From: Channa striata
Taxonomy: Eukaryota; Chordata; Actinopteri; Anabantiformes; Channidae
Length of the DNA: 64,000 nt
Assembly (NCBI GenBank): GCA_033026295.1
Contig: CM065168.1
Location: 38,018,875-38,082,874, forward strand
Reading direction: 5' to 3'
The position numbers and the translations under genes are program-made. Below, in pieces: positions 1 to 13,800 of the stretch. The stretch's first letter is position 1, and each line of letters begins with the position of its first letter. The notes beneath the pieces were generated by a model that saw nothing but the letters and a program-made list of their open reading frames with translations, was not told the DNA's origin and did not search any database.

Positions 1-2512
1 AGGCAACAGTTGTCGCTGTCACAGCAGTCTTGGATGAACCATTTGTACCTGAACTCACAGATAAAAACAGCAATAAATTCAAGAATCTTCAAGCAGATGT
101 TGTAGCAATGGTAAGTACAATGTCAAAATTATTATTTTACACGATATGTATGGTCACATGATTCTCGGGTTCTGAAGTTCAATTTAATTTTTTTTCCAAT
201 TGCTTCCCTCACACAGTGGTATCACATTTACAAAAAAAAGTATGGCGATCTATTGGTCGGTGTCTATGTCATAGAGTTTAGGTAAAATCTTTATTGAAGC
301 TATGAAGTTTTTTACTGATTTAAACTAACTTTAATGTTAATAATGACAACAATAATGGAATGATTATATATTATGTTTTCTATGCAGAGAAGCTGCTGTC
401 AAAACAAAACTGTCTAATACTGAAGCAGTGGTGGGGGTTCAGTTCAATAACACTGCTCCACCTGAAGATATCCCACAGGTTGCTGATGTTGCAAAAACAC
501 TACTAGATGATGTGTCTAATCCCAACAACACCTTCAATGTCACTGTGTTGGCTAATACTATTAGTGCAGTTGGTAAGTAAACAGTTGCCCTATATGTTAC
601 TGTTGTAAATCTTTAAACATGGTAATGTACTTGCTGATATTGACACCTTAACCACAACAGCAACTTCAACAACCACAGATGTCCAAACATCTGCCTCAAC
701 AACAACTGCAGCTGCTGTGACATCCACAATTGTGTCATCACTTTCTCCGCCAAATTCATCCACTGGTACTACAGCAACTCCAGGTAACCACAGCACTTTC
801 AGCCTCACTGTGCTTCCCAATTCCATTCAAGCAGTTAAATTAGATAGTTTCCTTATATGTTATGAATGAAATTAAACAATTAGGCTCCAATCATAACCAT
901 AACCTTATACAGAAAATAGGGGTGGTATGGTTAAATGAACTGCCACATAAAGGATGGAATTCAAATGATACTGTTTCATTTCCAGTGCTGTGAAATATAT
1001 ATCAAACTTTATTCCCATTACTTTTTTAAATTGCCAGGTTGAGAGTTGAAGCTACACAATCACAATTGTCAGAAACTCTCCTGTGATAAGAAGAATTAAG
1101 ACTGTGACCCGTAATATTTAAACCACATTTTTTTCACATTTTTTTATTATGCTTATTACTTGTTTCTTTACAGCTGTAGAAAGTACTTCAGATGTAACAA
1201 CAACTGCAACTTTAAGTGCTGCAGCTACAATTACAAGTGGTGCAACTACAGCTACATCTGCTACAACAATCACCACATCTGTAACAACCGCTACAACTGC
1301 TGAGGCAATCACAACAGTGAAGATGTTTTTCAAAACAAAGGAGACATTTACAAGTGATTTGCTAGATCTTTCATCCCCAGCATCTATTAGTCGAACCTCA
1401 CTGATTAAAACAATAGTAAGTATCTCTCTGAACGGGAAACACACTAGAGGTTAACAGTGATGTTCCAGTATTATGCGAAATGGCCATTGTCATTTATTTA
1501 TTCTCAGTCTACAAACATATATTATAACATATATTTATACTTGAAAGCTGCAGATATTAAATTTCCCATCAGTGTGGAATTTACTGCTGAACTGAGTTTA
1601 CTGTAAATGTATGTGTTTAGTTTCCAATGCAGGTTCGTTACAGAACTCTCTTCCAAATGACTTCTGCAGAGAGAAGCCCCTTACTTTGGGAAATATAATA
1701 TGAGCTGAACACAGGCCTTTCTTGGAGTACAACTTACAAAACACCTATATTAATCATAAGTTGCTATCATCCCTACAACTACAGTTTAAAATGGAGTGGG
1801 TTGCTTTGTGTTCTACAATTGGTGATAACATTGTTGTAATGACATGACATATCATTCTGGAGGGTGAATTTAAAAAACTAACAATAAAAATCAACTTCAT
1901 ACATAAACAAAGTAAAATAGATAAATGGAAAAAAAGTATTGAACTACATTACTAAAAACACAGTGGAACAAGAACATCAAGCTAATAATGAAATGTTCTT
2001 ACTTTAAATTTACTTGTATTTCTACAGGTCAGGCCTATATACCAAATTGCATTTCCGTCATTTAACTCCTTGCAAGTCACTGGATACAGGTACATTTCTG
2101 TCTTTATGTTGATAGTATCTCAATAATATCAGTTTTCAAGCCATATCAACAAATCACTACTATTTTTCTTTTTTTGCAGTAATGGATCAATCAGGAACGA
2201 TTTGGAACTTCTATTTGCATCTACATCTGTTCCCAACAACACTCAGATTGGACGCATTCTGATCAAAGCAGCTCCAAACATCACAGCCTTCATCATTGAC
2301 ACCGGCTCTGTTTTTGTTAATGACGCACGTAAGCAATACTAAACGTTGCTTTATCAAAAATGTACAGTTTTACACAATTATTTATGCTAAAATAATGTTT
2401 GCTTTTATTTATATTTACAGAGGTGTCATCAAGTGGAGTAAGTCACAACATCAGTGTCATCACTGCATCCTGCCTGGTGCTGCTGTCATGGCTGCTGACA
2501 AACCAGCAATAG
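1..2512 (+). CDS. Gene A: SEA-domain, GPI-anchored mucin-like protein (5' part missing)
   Basis: Eight exons are visible: <3-110, 217-281, 388-572, 661-783, 1174-1415, 2028-2089, 2180-2328 and 2421-2512 (TAG at 2510-2512). All introns are GT-AG and the coding bases sum to 1026, exactly 342 codons. Exons 1-3 encode a SEA-like domain (from NKFKNLQADVVAMW to the strand-like TEAVVGVQF). Exons 4-5 encode a short Thr-rich linker. Exons 5-7 encode a second SEA domain: FKTKETFTSDLLDLSS, then VTGYSNGSI with a Gly-Ser at the place where SEA domains self-cleave. The last exon has small residues (SSSG), a short polar spacer and a hydrophobic C-terminus with no cytoplasmic tail, which fits a GPI-anchor signal. 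Known from the family: SEA domains occur in heavily O-glycosylated cell-surface proteins. Inferred: an epithelial surface mucin. The 149-nt and 62-nt exons match those of genes B and C exactly in length and closely in sequence, so all three are paralogues. The start lies left of the window. Confidence 0.85.
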
Positions 2513-2675
2513 TGTCAGTGTTGATGTCAGTGTGAAATCCCACTAGAAATTACTGCTTTCACTGGTATGAGAAAGGACTTTGCTCCCATTACAGTTCCAA
2601 AAATGTATTTGAGGATTTCAAATATCAGAACACTTGTCCACACAATGATAACAATGTGAAATTTTTCTTCAAAGA

Positions 2676-2681
2676 AATAAA
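2676..2681 (+). terminator. Candidate polyadenylation signal of gene A
   Basis: An AATAAA hexamer lies 164 bases after the gene A stop codon. It is the first canonical hexamer downstream, but no cleavage site can be proven from sequence alone. Confidence 0.45.
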
Positions 2682-5600
2682 GAAGCATAATCACTGTAAT
2701 TAATGGCTTACAAATGAAAGCAACAGCAGTTTTAACCTCCACAGACCACAAATAATATAACAAAATACATTTTACACTTATCATTTATCATATAACTGTT
2801 TAAATTGTACTCTTTGTTTTATTTCTAAAGTCTGCTCAACCTGTAAAGTTGCCAGTCAAAACTCTAAAAGAACAATATTGAACAAAATGTTGTGCTTGGC
2901 AATGTCATTTAGCTTAACCATAAGTTAAGTTCCATTTCTCATTTCTATGTATTCTATTTGCAAATATGGATATTCTGAAACTTACCTGTTCTTTCCTGAA
3001 ATCTACCTGAATCAAAATAGAGGTGGATTGTAAGGTGAGGGAAACGGTTGAAAATTGTAGTTTATAATTATAATTACTATTGAAATCTGTTTTTCATAAC
3101 TTGGTAAAGATCCATCCATTTCGAATTTTTTTTTAGCCAAAAAATCTGTTTACCTTCTGCTTAGTCCATATCAAGTGTAGCATACACAAGGTTGCAGAGA
3201 CAATTTCTGACCTTTAACTTGTGTCCTCCTTCCCAAAATGTCTCCTGGAAATCTTAAAGCAACTTTCTCCAGATTAACAAAGACTCTTGTTACACATACA
3301 TGCACTTAGACGCTAGACCCCATACTTTATTAGTCTAAATTATCAACTGTCCCCTACAAAAGGACAACACTGTTATTCCTTATCAGGCTTACTCAGGTTG
3401 AACCTGGGAGATTTTGACATGAGTGATCTGTGATCTCTCTCTACACCATCTACTCATATAGTCTAGAGATAGTCATAAAACTACATAATGTGATGAAGTG
3501 AACATTATGTATGTATTTCTTTTGGTACATACATCATGCTCAGTATATGGATAAACCAACATCATAAGTTAAAGCCAGAATAACACATTTAAGTGATATT
3601 CTGATGTTTGATCAGACAAGTCTAGTTAAAAGCTGATGAAGGGCAATAGTTTGTTGGAAACATTAGTAAAAGTATAATGTAATCAACACCAGTGCCACCA
3701 AATGTTAAAGTTGTTTATATCCATGTACCACATGCTGACTAATCTGACTTTTGTCCAAGTTTAGATTTTAAAAGGTTTCGAAATGTATTCATAATATTTG
3801 ATTGAATATCACATGACCTAATGCACACTTTGATCCTAAAAATGCCTTAATTCTCGACAAAGTTGTGTGGCAGCCAATGAGTTGCAGTTGTTTAGACATC
3901 CTGGAAGAAGGTGCCTTAAGCTGCTGAACCCTGCCTAAGCCTAAAATGACGCTTCGGGTTTGGAGACTCCTGATAGCCAATTGCCTTGCTACTTGTCATG
4001 AAACCATTAGGGACCCTAGTGACTCTCAAGTATAAAAAACTTCATGTTAAGCTCTCTAAATGGTTGATGTCCTAAAATGAATTGTTTATGTATTTCTTAA
4101 ATTTAACCATGAATTTGACCTGACATTTAACCTCTCCTCTTTCTGCTCATGTCTTCACGATATTTCCTGTGTTGATTATTCACCATCATTTATCCCAAGC
4201 TGTTTATTCATTGATCTAAATATTATCGTACCTATTGGAGAGGCCAGACTAAGTGTAAGTCATGGACCCCCTGATGATACGCCAATTCGTCAATGTGGTA
4301 CCTTGTCTGAAATACATTTACATTTTCAAATATGTAATCTGTTACAATTAAAAGACAAATTTCTGGAATTTTTGTCACAATATTAGAAATCTGCTGTAAA
4401 TTTAATGTTTTTGGCAGCACTAGCTGCCAAAATGGAGTGGTTGACAGATTAATGGTGCAGTGGTTTACAGATTTTTTTTTTTGTTGTTTAAACTTAAACT
4501 AAAGTTTATTTTGTTCTTTGTTCGTATTGCTGCTAAATGACAAGAATTTCACCAGTGTTTCACATCCTGTCCTAAACTCGTCTACTTACTTTTCTCAAAA
4601 GGAAATTATTTTAATAACACAAACCTTTACACATCAGTCTATAAGACTTCCTTTAAAGTCTACTGTTTTTCGGTTATGGCCAACTGCAACATTTTCTAAC
4701 AATTTGCCATTATTAGTAGGGTTTTTTCTTAGCAATCCTGCTCATGAGGCCAGCTGATCTGAGTCTCCTATGCTTGGTGTCTATGCACACTTTTTCCTTT
4801 CATGTATTATTCAATTCTGCAGCAGTAAGGCATCTGAATCTAAAGGAGAACACTTGTAAATACTTGTTGTCCTGGGCAGATGTGTACATGAACTTTCCAC
4901 TGTGTCTTCTGTCCTGATAATACACTATAAAACACATTCCTAATACTGATTGTAACACTGTACGATAGCCTGAACCCTAGTCTTATACTTTGTTTCGCTA
5001 TTGTATGTATAATTATTTGTACTGTACGATATAATTGTACTTATTTGGTAAGTACAATTTTATCTCCACAGAGATAAAATTGTGCTTTTGATGTTTTAGT
5101 GTTTTTTATTGTTCTCATAATGAGCTTTTGTGCTCTGTCATAGAGATGAACAAATATGTGCCTTAGATGTATGTACCTGTAGATTATTTGGGCTTATGTG
5201 AATGTATTTTTCTAATACTACAAAATGTATGTTAGTTATACAACGATTATTCTTAATTAAAAAAGACTTTCTGCTTTTTATTTTAGAGCAGCTTCCTGTT
5301 GCTTCTTCATGGATATTGTTGCTTCTTTATAGAGTCTGGCAAGCATTAAAGTCTCTCAAGTGTCCTACACTTAGGTCCCATGTACTGAACATGACAGCAA
5401 GTATAAACTTAAAAATGCTCTACTATTAGTGAAACTATGTTTTTATTACTTAAGTTGTTGTGCAAAAGTACTACAACACTGAGTGCATTTTAAATATGAC
5501 TGGATTTCATGCTGTTGACTCATTAGTGTATAGATCTAGGTCAAACTTGTTAAATAGAATTTAAAAGTAGAAATTGTTGTGGGACTAAAACAGAGCAGCT

Positions 5601-5865
5601 CGTTAAGTTGGAGAAGACTCAGATATTTTGGTAACATGTTTGGTCCTGGATTGATTTGGAGGTTACTGTAACAGATCAGTTCCTTAAGCCTTGAAAATAC
5701 TGTGAGCGCTGTAGGAAATCCTGCTCCACATTTATTTTAAAAAAAGGGCTTTACCCCACAGTAAGTATTATTGGAATCAGAATGGAAAATACTTGTGATG
5801 TGTCTTTCTGACATAAGTTATTTTTAATAGGTACCTCACTATTAATCTTATTGAAAAGCCTTTAA
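2682..5865. other. Intergenic, nothing recognised
   Basis: This AT-rich stretch downstream of gene A contains only short random-looking ORFs. I see no exon chain, no RNA gene and no clear transposon protein. Confidence 0.5.
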
Positions 5866-5867
5866 GC

Positions 5868-5945
5868 CCTCAAGAGGGATGGGTTAAATACGCAGGAGTA
5901 AATTTCACTGTAACATGTATGGGCAAATGTGTATGTGATCAAGTC
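5868..5945 (+). repeat. SINE 3' tail remnant
   Basis: The string around 5877-5925 (gggatgggttaaat, then aaatttcactgtaacatgta) matches, on the opposite strand, the tail of the better preserved SINE at 58385-58575. Only the tail is left here. Confidence 0.5.
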
Positions 5946-8650
5946 CCTGCTCTCACCCGAGGCATATCCATTTTTACCAATAGATGGCAGCAGTTACTTA
6001 AGTAAGGGACTGGTGCTGAGTCAGGCCAGTGTCAATGTAGAGGCGTCATGTTGGCAGCCAAACAGCAGCCTTGCCAAGCACTGGTATGTTGCCTTTTGCT
6101 GTAAGGAAACCCACTAAACTAAGCAGATGCCTAAAAGAAAATTTCATCAAATGCAGCAAATTCTTGTCATACATTTTAAAAATGCTTATTTGACTAAGAC
6201 TGAAAATGTCATACAAATAATTTCATTTCATTCATGGCCAAATCAGGTCATTTTGCAAAATTATTTTTTGGGAGAATAAGCATGTATCTCTGTTCCCACT
6301 TTTCTTAACAGGATGACATACACTTGGATGAGACAATACATTTTATGAATTGCAGGGAGTTATTAAGCAATGTTTACCAATTTGTAACATTACCAACACA
6401 TTCAGCTGGCTCTGTAACAGAAAGTTGTATATTTTGGATAGGCCTGTGTGTGCACACCTGAATCAAGAAGGCCAAAAAACCTCCACTGTGGCAACTGTAA
6501 CTTAGTTCTAAAGCACTTTAAATAAAAGCGCTGTATAAGCAGATACGATATGTAACAAGGGTGTAGGTTTGGTTACAACATCAAGTATTGTGAGAGAGGA
6601 GGAATTAAATATATTGCACTCATAATGACATATATATGAGATGGATTTCAGGTTTGACCATTCTGTGACTGGTTTCAGAAAATGGGAAAAAGTGAGAAAT
6701 GGCTACAGATAATGAAAGTTCTAAATGTGTTGAGGTGTCTGATCAGTGTCCATTCATACAGTCTTTACACAAGTCTCGATTGCCTGTGATGTTGGTGAAT
6801 TCTTATTGGTGGAATGTGGCTAAGATGAACTCACTCACTCTCACTTTGGTGTTTAGTTTTATGTTTTCGTCCACCAAATTTAACAAAGTTAAACATGCAG
6901 ACGGATGCTATTGGCTTAATGCCTGTAGCAATATGAATAATTATCGCTAAGGCCTTGCACCAGTGTCAAATTAATGTAGTAAGCATGCAAATTAAGACAT
7001 TTGCGCTTTATGTCACGCGGACAGCCATGGCATGAGACAGAGGGAACACTTCTTTTCTTATTTTGAGACCAAAGCAATCTAGGCAGCTTTTAACAGCTCT
7101 GAGCATGTTCTTGGTGGGTATCTGGATTACTGCCACAAAATTTAATGATGGCCTTTAATGTAACGTTGGTTGAGATTAAGTCTGGATTAGGTAAGAGATC
7201 TTAAAATAACATTTGGTTGAAATTTAAAAGGTGCTTCTGTCAATTACTCGAGCAAAACACTCACAAACACTCAAAGACATACATAGAAAATCATCACTGA
7301 GCACACTGAAAAAAACTTAATGGGTTACAAAGTTACAACACAAGGTGTATTTAGTAGTCATGTATTTAGACATCATTGATATTATTATTATTAGTAATAA
7401 GATAAATATTAGGCTTATTATTGATTACTTAAAATTTTTTGCAGTTATATGTAAGAGATTACAATTCATAAAGTAAACAAATTACCTATTAGTTCATGAG
7501 ATAAAACATGTAATATTAAATACATTCCAAAATATTTCAAAAATTTAAATAGTACAATTATCAAATTAGTCAACATAGTGTGCATTAAAGTAATGATCAT
7601 CATCGCCACTTGGTGACACCGTGACCCCATCAACATTGACTCATGAATTCCAACAAATTATTTTTTGCAAATTTACATCGGATTTTAGATCTGAATGAAA
7701 TTTAAATAAATCACTTATGGGAAGTTATTATTCAGCTTCTGTGAAACTTGTGGCATTAGTTGAAACAGATTTTGAACATGAAATAAAATAGTAGGATGAC
7801 ATCTCCGAAATGCATCAAGATGAGGGTACAGAACAAAGTATATCATCCAAGAATGAATATTGTGACTTCAGTTCCATGTGGTCCTCTTGTGAGGGAATTA
7901 TGATCATTTACCCTGATGAAGTCGGGGTCCTGTGCCCGTGTGTATTTACATGACACAAGGAACCATTTCAAGAAACATGGATTAGAAAAGCTGTGGGTCT
8001 GCTCTCATTCCACTGACAGACAGCTTAAAGTTCAGTTTCTTTGGTGAAAAATGACCTCAGCCTTGTGTGTAGAGAGATGGTAGAGGGATTCTATATAAAG
8101 ACTTGTGTTTGCTAAATCCATATTGAAATTGAATGGGAATTCATTTTTTCAATACTTTAACTTAGGCCAAACAGTTCCCAGAAAGAATTATTAACCAGCA
8201 ATATCCAACTATTTCCCCCCCACTACAGTCCACTTGTAGCTTGTGATTCCTCAAAATATTTTTTTGTTATTTTGTCTTCCTTGACCTTGGGGCTTCTAAG
8301 GATGGAGCAACAAGGACAGAGCCTTTGATAGAAGGTATATTTTTTAACTAGACATAGATCTCAATATATATTTTTTTATCTCAACCAATTGGCCAAAACC
8401 AAATGTTTTCCATTTCTTTTCACTGAAACCTAAACCGAGTTTTAACGTGATCAAATTTTGACTAACTGTCAGGAAATATAGAGGCATTTTATTATCATCA
8501 GTGCCTTTAGTAGTAGAAACATATTCGTATATTCATATATATATTCGCAACCATGCCAATCGTCCATATGAATTTCAGTAGAAACATATTAATACCTATA
8601 TTTTAAAGAATGTAGCTTTGTCCAGACTTGAAGACTTGTTATTTCTTACT
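5946..8650. other. Intergenic, short repeat tail only
   Basis: No gene is supported. A short tail of a common fish interspersed repeat is visible near 6505-6545 (taaagcactttaaataaaag). The rest is AT-rich sequence with scattered small ORFs that lack homologous features or splice structure. Confidence 0.45.
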
Positions 8651-8655
8651 ACTGT

Positions 8656-9425
8656 CACGGTCTCTGCGCTGATCTGTGTTGCCCTGGTAACGGCTCTCTA
8701 CCTTGCTCATTACTCTGCTCGTTAGGCCCCATTTGTTTCACCTGTGCCACACCCATATAAGCTCTGCCTTCCCACTCTCTTGTGTCAGATTATGGTTCAT
8801 GTTTTGCTCTGTGTGATGTTTTTTCACCAGTAGTTTTTTTCCAAGGTGTTTTGCCCTTGCCAGAATTGTTTCCCCCTCTGCTGTTGTGGATTATCTCTGT
8901 GTGGAATCCTGCTCTTCTCTTCGGTTCTGCTTGCCATCAGTTCCTCCTGCCACTGCTAACCGTGAGTTTTCATTACAAGACTTCTCCCTGGATCCACCAC
9001 TTCCCTGGCCGTGTTTTGGATTTCTTTTTGCTGGACTATATGAACTCTGTTAATATTTCCTTTGTTTCAGTCAGAGCTCCAGACGTGTAAGATTTAATCT
9101 TTCTTCCCATGGACATTTGATTCAGTTGTTACTTTTGCCTTTCCCTCCCGGATGTTTTCAGTCGCTTTTAGTTCCTCTTGTTTTCTCCACATTCTCCACA
9201 TCAAGCTCCACTCACCACTGTAAGACTCCACTTACTCTGAAGTTTTCCCTCTGTTTTTCATTCACCTGTCTGTCTCTGTCTCTCTCTCTCTCTCTCCCCC
9301 CCTCAGACCCCATAAGTACCAAATATCCCGGCCGAAGCCTACTATGTCATTTCACCTTTCCATTATTACAATAAATCATTTGCTTCCACTTACTTGCGCT
9401 CTGAGTATTTCTGGGTCCACTAAAA
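8656..9425 (+). mobile_element. Degenerate solo LTR (fish Ty3/Gypsy-like)
   Basis: The block opens with TGTCACGGTCTCTGCGCTG and is C/T-rich and richer in GC than its flanks. It has a TATA-like ataagctctgcc and ends after an AATAAA (9371-9376) followed by a U5-like segment. This is the layout of a fish Gypsy LTR without any internal coding region. The 3' terminus is decayed and no target duplication is visible. ORFs inside it (for example 8782-9090) are not genes. Confidence 0.5.
9271..9296. repeat. (TC)n microsatellite
   Basis: A run of TC dinucleotides followed by a short C tract, inside the LTR-like block. Confidence 0.85.
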
Positions 9426-10320
9426 AAACAAACCCTTATAATTAAAATCTATTCAAAGGTATAGGTAAGTTTAAGAATATCCATTTATAGGACTAGATTA
9501 ATACATTAAAATGAGAAATAAAACCAGTTAATTCTTTAGGACATTGTTCAGTACATTTCGTTAATCCCAATATATTCTACATAAATTTGAGTTTGTTAGG
9601 TCTGGTAGGTAAAAAACAATATTTTGTTCAATGTTTCTTTTAATATTCATCTGCAAACTTTACTTAATAAGCAGTTCTTAGAAGGAAAAAACAGACTGTT
9701 CAAATTAAAACATTAGAAAATTTTGTATGTAATTAGTCAGGGCTTAAAGATTTCTTTCAAGGATTTATTTATTTATTTATTGTATTTCACTGATAAATGA
9801 CACTTCTTTGATGTTTTTCTCCTTCACTTAGATTTTATTGCTTGCTTGTTCCTCACTTGTAAGTTGCTTTGGATAAAAGCGTCTGCTAAATGTAAATGAG
9901 TACATATTCTCATAATTATAAGTTTGGTGCTATTACATTTACCTTTTGACATTGTGTGGCTCAGTGTTCATTATTTCTTCTACTGAAGTGAACTGCAACA
10001 CACCTATGTACCATATCAACCACCTTAAAGTGCCCATAGGTGTGAGTGGGAATGGTTGTCTGTCTCTGTCTAATTAATGAATCCTTAGCGGTATCTGATG
10101 GTTAGTCATTTATGTAATCTTCAGATTGAAAGTAATTATAAGAAGATAAATCTCACACTTTTGGACTGTTATCTTGGCAGATTTTTACTTGCTTATTACA
10201 GTTTAGATAGGTTTAATAATTCAAAACAACAATTAACATTTATTAAAACAATTGACAAATAAGTGTTAATTGACAAATAAGTATTAATTGGTTAAAAGTA
10301 ATAGATGGTATATAATGAGG
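9426..10320. other. Intergenic with a short interspersed-repeat tail
   Basis: No gene is seen. Around 9868-9900 is the motif ttgctttggataaaagcg followed by tctgctaaatgtaaatg, a tail widely dispersed in fish genomes. An ATTT-rich run is at 9763-9781. Confidence 0.5.
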
Positions 10321-10333
10321 AAATGTAGAAATA

Positions 10334-10800
10334 TTGACGCAACATCTCAGAACATCCACCAAGAAGTTAAAGCTTGATTGCAAATGGGTCTTTCAAATGG
10401 ACAATCAACCTAACCATCGTGCCAAATTAGTTACAAAGCGGCTTAAGGATAATAGTCAATGCTTTGCATTGGCCATCATAAAGCTTTGCTCTCAATCCTA
10501 TAGAAACTTTGTGGGCAAAGCTGTAAGCAATCAAGGCGGCCTACAAAATAACTGTTACACCAGTTCTCTCAGGAGGAATGGGCCAGAATTCCAGCAAACT
10601 ATTGTGAGAATTTTGTGGAAGGATCTAACATTTAGCCCAAGACACACAATTTTAAGGCAATGCTACCAAATATTAAGGAAATGTATGTAAACTTCTGACA
10701 TTGAAGATAATGATAAAGAATTCTCTCTGATTTATTCTGGCATAATCTTGGTTATCCTCACTGATTTCTATGTCAGACCGTGAGATTGAAAAAAGGTTAT
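10334..10800 (+). pseudogene. Tc1/mariner transposase remnant
   Basis: The translation contains WVFQMDNQPNHRAK, the degraded D-N-x-P-x-H block of Tc1-like transposases (catalytic second Asp region). After this come recognisable but frame-broken parts of the C-terminal region, which normally carries an LNPIE-like motif and a final basic helix. Only the last third of the gene remains, and several frames must be joined to follow it, so it is inactive. It lies just left of the first segmental duplication copy. Confidence 0.65.
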
Positions 10801-13800
10801 GTCTCCTTTTGAACAATGTAAGTTAACTTTTACTTTCAACTGTATATGGCGTTCGCTTTGTCTCATTAACAGTCCCGTGTCCGACTGCACCTTCATTTGT
10901 CTAGAGGAATTCAAATCTCTGTTGGCCCTCCTCATGACAGCTGTGGTGTTGTCATTGTAAGTCAGCTCATCTGTCAAATGGATCCCCAGAACTTGATTAG
11001 AAATATAATCCATAGTCAACACATTCAATGCTTTATTCCTGTTCAGCTGCATAACTTTGTAATTATAATGCAGCTCTGACAGATGAATTTCAGACATTGT
11101 GATCGACATTTATGATCCCTTGATGAGATGAATCATCTCACAAATTGTTTGTTGGTTTTGGAAATCTGATGTTAATCTAACTTTGAAATAAAGTGGCATT
11201 ATTGATTGGAGGGTAATAAAAAAAGGCTGTGACTAAAAATGTTTGTCATAAATGCATGCTAAGACATACATGTGGCAAGCTTCTTTTTATTTGATGATAG
11301 TGAACTGGATTCACACCCAAAAAGGAAAAACAAAACAAGAGAAGTAACATTTTTCTTTTAATTGCCAACCACTTTCATAGTCTTAGTTTCTGCCACACCT
11401 ATTCATAGCGTTGTTGTAACGTGAGAAAAGTGCTACTTCAATCCACACTGCAGTACACATATTATTAAATTGCCCTCCATAATGTCTCAAAGACACATCA
11501 TTATCCATTTACCTCAGTGCACCATAATTTCAGATTTGTAATTTAAAAAAATATAAATAAAACAAAATTGTGCTGTATGTAACATTTCAAAAATATGTTT
11601 AAGTAGAAAAGATCGTAACAACATATCAAAATGTACAGTGGTGTGGTCAAAGCACTGTGAGACCCAGAATCATTTCACAGCCTGGCAGCTAAGTATTTTG
11701 AGCCATTTAACCAAACATTTTTTTTTGTTTAACTTTCATCCTTTTTTAGTGCACCCAGAGTAGCACACATCATCCCTCTGCTGATGGAGCTTTTCTGTGG
11801 GAACACCGGTGTTGGACTGAGGATCTGTTGCTTGCTGGGTAGTTAAAGCCTTCACTGACTGTCACTGACTGAGGGAAGTTTTTCAAAATTCCCTCTTGAA
11901 CAGTTTACCCGTGGGCATTGCAGCAATGCAAATTATGGGAGGGATTTTAGAAACCATTGACCAAAACAGTTTAATGATTATTCAGTAAATGATGCAGATA
12001 AAAGTGAATATCTTGTTTCTCAGGAAAGTTTCTGCAAAAATCTGTGATTGCTTTATGAAGTGACAGGGCAGTGACAGACAGCTAACAGCTAATGCAACAC
12101 TGTCTCGTGAGACCAAGTCTGTGGGAGGTGTCTTCTCGATGTGGTAGATCAACTTCTTGGAAAAGCATCACCATTGCCTTAAGTCACAGACTTGGCCGGC
12201 CTGTGTGAGAGTCTGTCCCCACATCTAAAAGCTTCCTCCTTGGAGACATGATGTCACAGTGTCAGTTAGTAAATCAAGGTTTTCAGCTGCAGCTTCAGAA
12301 AATAAGCCTGTATCTGCTGCTTTTCATCTTCATCTCTTCACAGTTTTAAATTCAAGTTTACAGGTTACTTTACAGATTTTTAGATCGACAGAAGATGAAA
12401 CAGAAATCGAGAAACAGTTTATACAACAAGAAAAGACAAATTGCCTTTACGGTATAATGTTGACATTGTTTAAGGCTATCCACATAGAAGACAACAACTC
12501 TGTACAATCTGCAAAAGACTTTCAGACCTCTGTACAGATAACAGCCATTCACCAGGGTTATGCAGAGATATAAGATATTCCAACAGGGTTTATGATAGTA
12601 AGAAAAGATTTGTAAAAGGTAGTTGTATTATGTGTACTTGTATTATTTTGTTTGTTGAACGTTGTGTATTGGCCAAATGAAAAACTAGTTATGTGGAAAG
12701 TGAAAGAATCTATAGGTGTGGCAAAGTCTCATTTTTAACAATAACATGGCATTAGATAGTCATCAAATTACAAACGTTAAGACCCTTATCTTTACAGTTT
12801 ATTTCCATTATTTTGAATTGCTAAGAGAGATATTAGTCAGCAGAATATTTAATGCACTTTTACCTAGTATAAATATTCATCATAAAGTGTTTTCTAATGG
12901 GGGTGAAAACTAGCCTCACTATAATCTGTATGTCTGATGGCATTAACAGTGCCTTTACAGTGTATTATTGCACCTCATCAGCATCAAAAATATTGTCTTC
13001 CACTATTGACTCATGTTTGTTTATAAAGCAGTGGTGCCCAAGAGCCAGAAGAATTTTTCAAAAATAGGTTTTAATGAGTTGTAAATCATTGCATTCTGTA
13101 TTATTCACATTTTTATTTTACAGAAATAGGGTATGCATAATGTGATAATTCAACTTTTTGGTCCAAGCTAGGTTAACCAGCTGCTGGGTGTAGTTTCAAA
13201 TTACCACATTTCAAAGAATATGAATGCAAAGAACTAGTATTTGTAATCAAACCGGGACCTATTTGAAAAACAAAAAACAAAAAACTGAGAATTTCCCCGG
13301 ATGAAGGAAAAGAAGCAGAATTATTTTTTGCCTTTGTTGTTTTGGCTGATGTATTAAGGATGAAAGTACCTGGGGATAATGAAGGCTGGGACATAAGTAC
13401 AAATGAAAAGAGATGGATGGCACTGCTCCAAGGAAACCAGTTAGCACCACAATCAGGTTTGTTGCCATGTAGTTTTGTTTTGTTTTTGCTTTTTACATTG
13501 TGTGGACATTGTCTTGTTACTGGTTGTGTTGCTGAGTCTGCTCATGCTATGAATATTTGTTGTTTCATCAGTTTTATTACTTGTAGCTAAGGGTGTTACT
13601 CAAATGTGAAAAAAAAGACATTTTGTGATGTCCTTTTTACTATAGTTACTCTTGGTTGTGTCATTACGATGGTTGCTACATGCCATAGACTGAACTGACC
13701 CTTCGGTGGATGTTGTTTTCTCAGGAGCTAGATGCATAAAACTAAAATGCACAAAGTAAATGCATATTAACTCTTTAAATCAGCTTCATAAAGTGTGTAC

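Noticed and set aside
8782..9374. Two Ser/Phe/Leu-rich ORFs (8782-9090 and 9117-9374)
   Set aside because: They lie in a T/C-rich LTR-like block and have no protein-like features.
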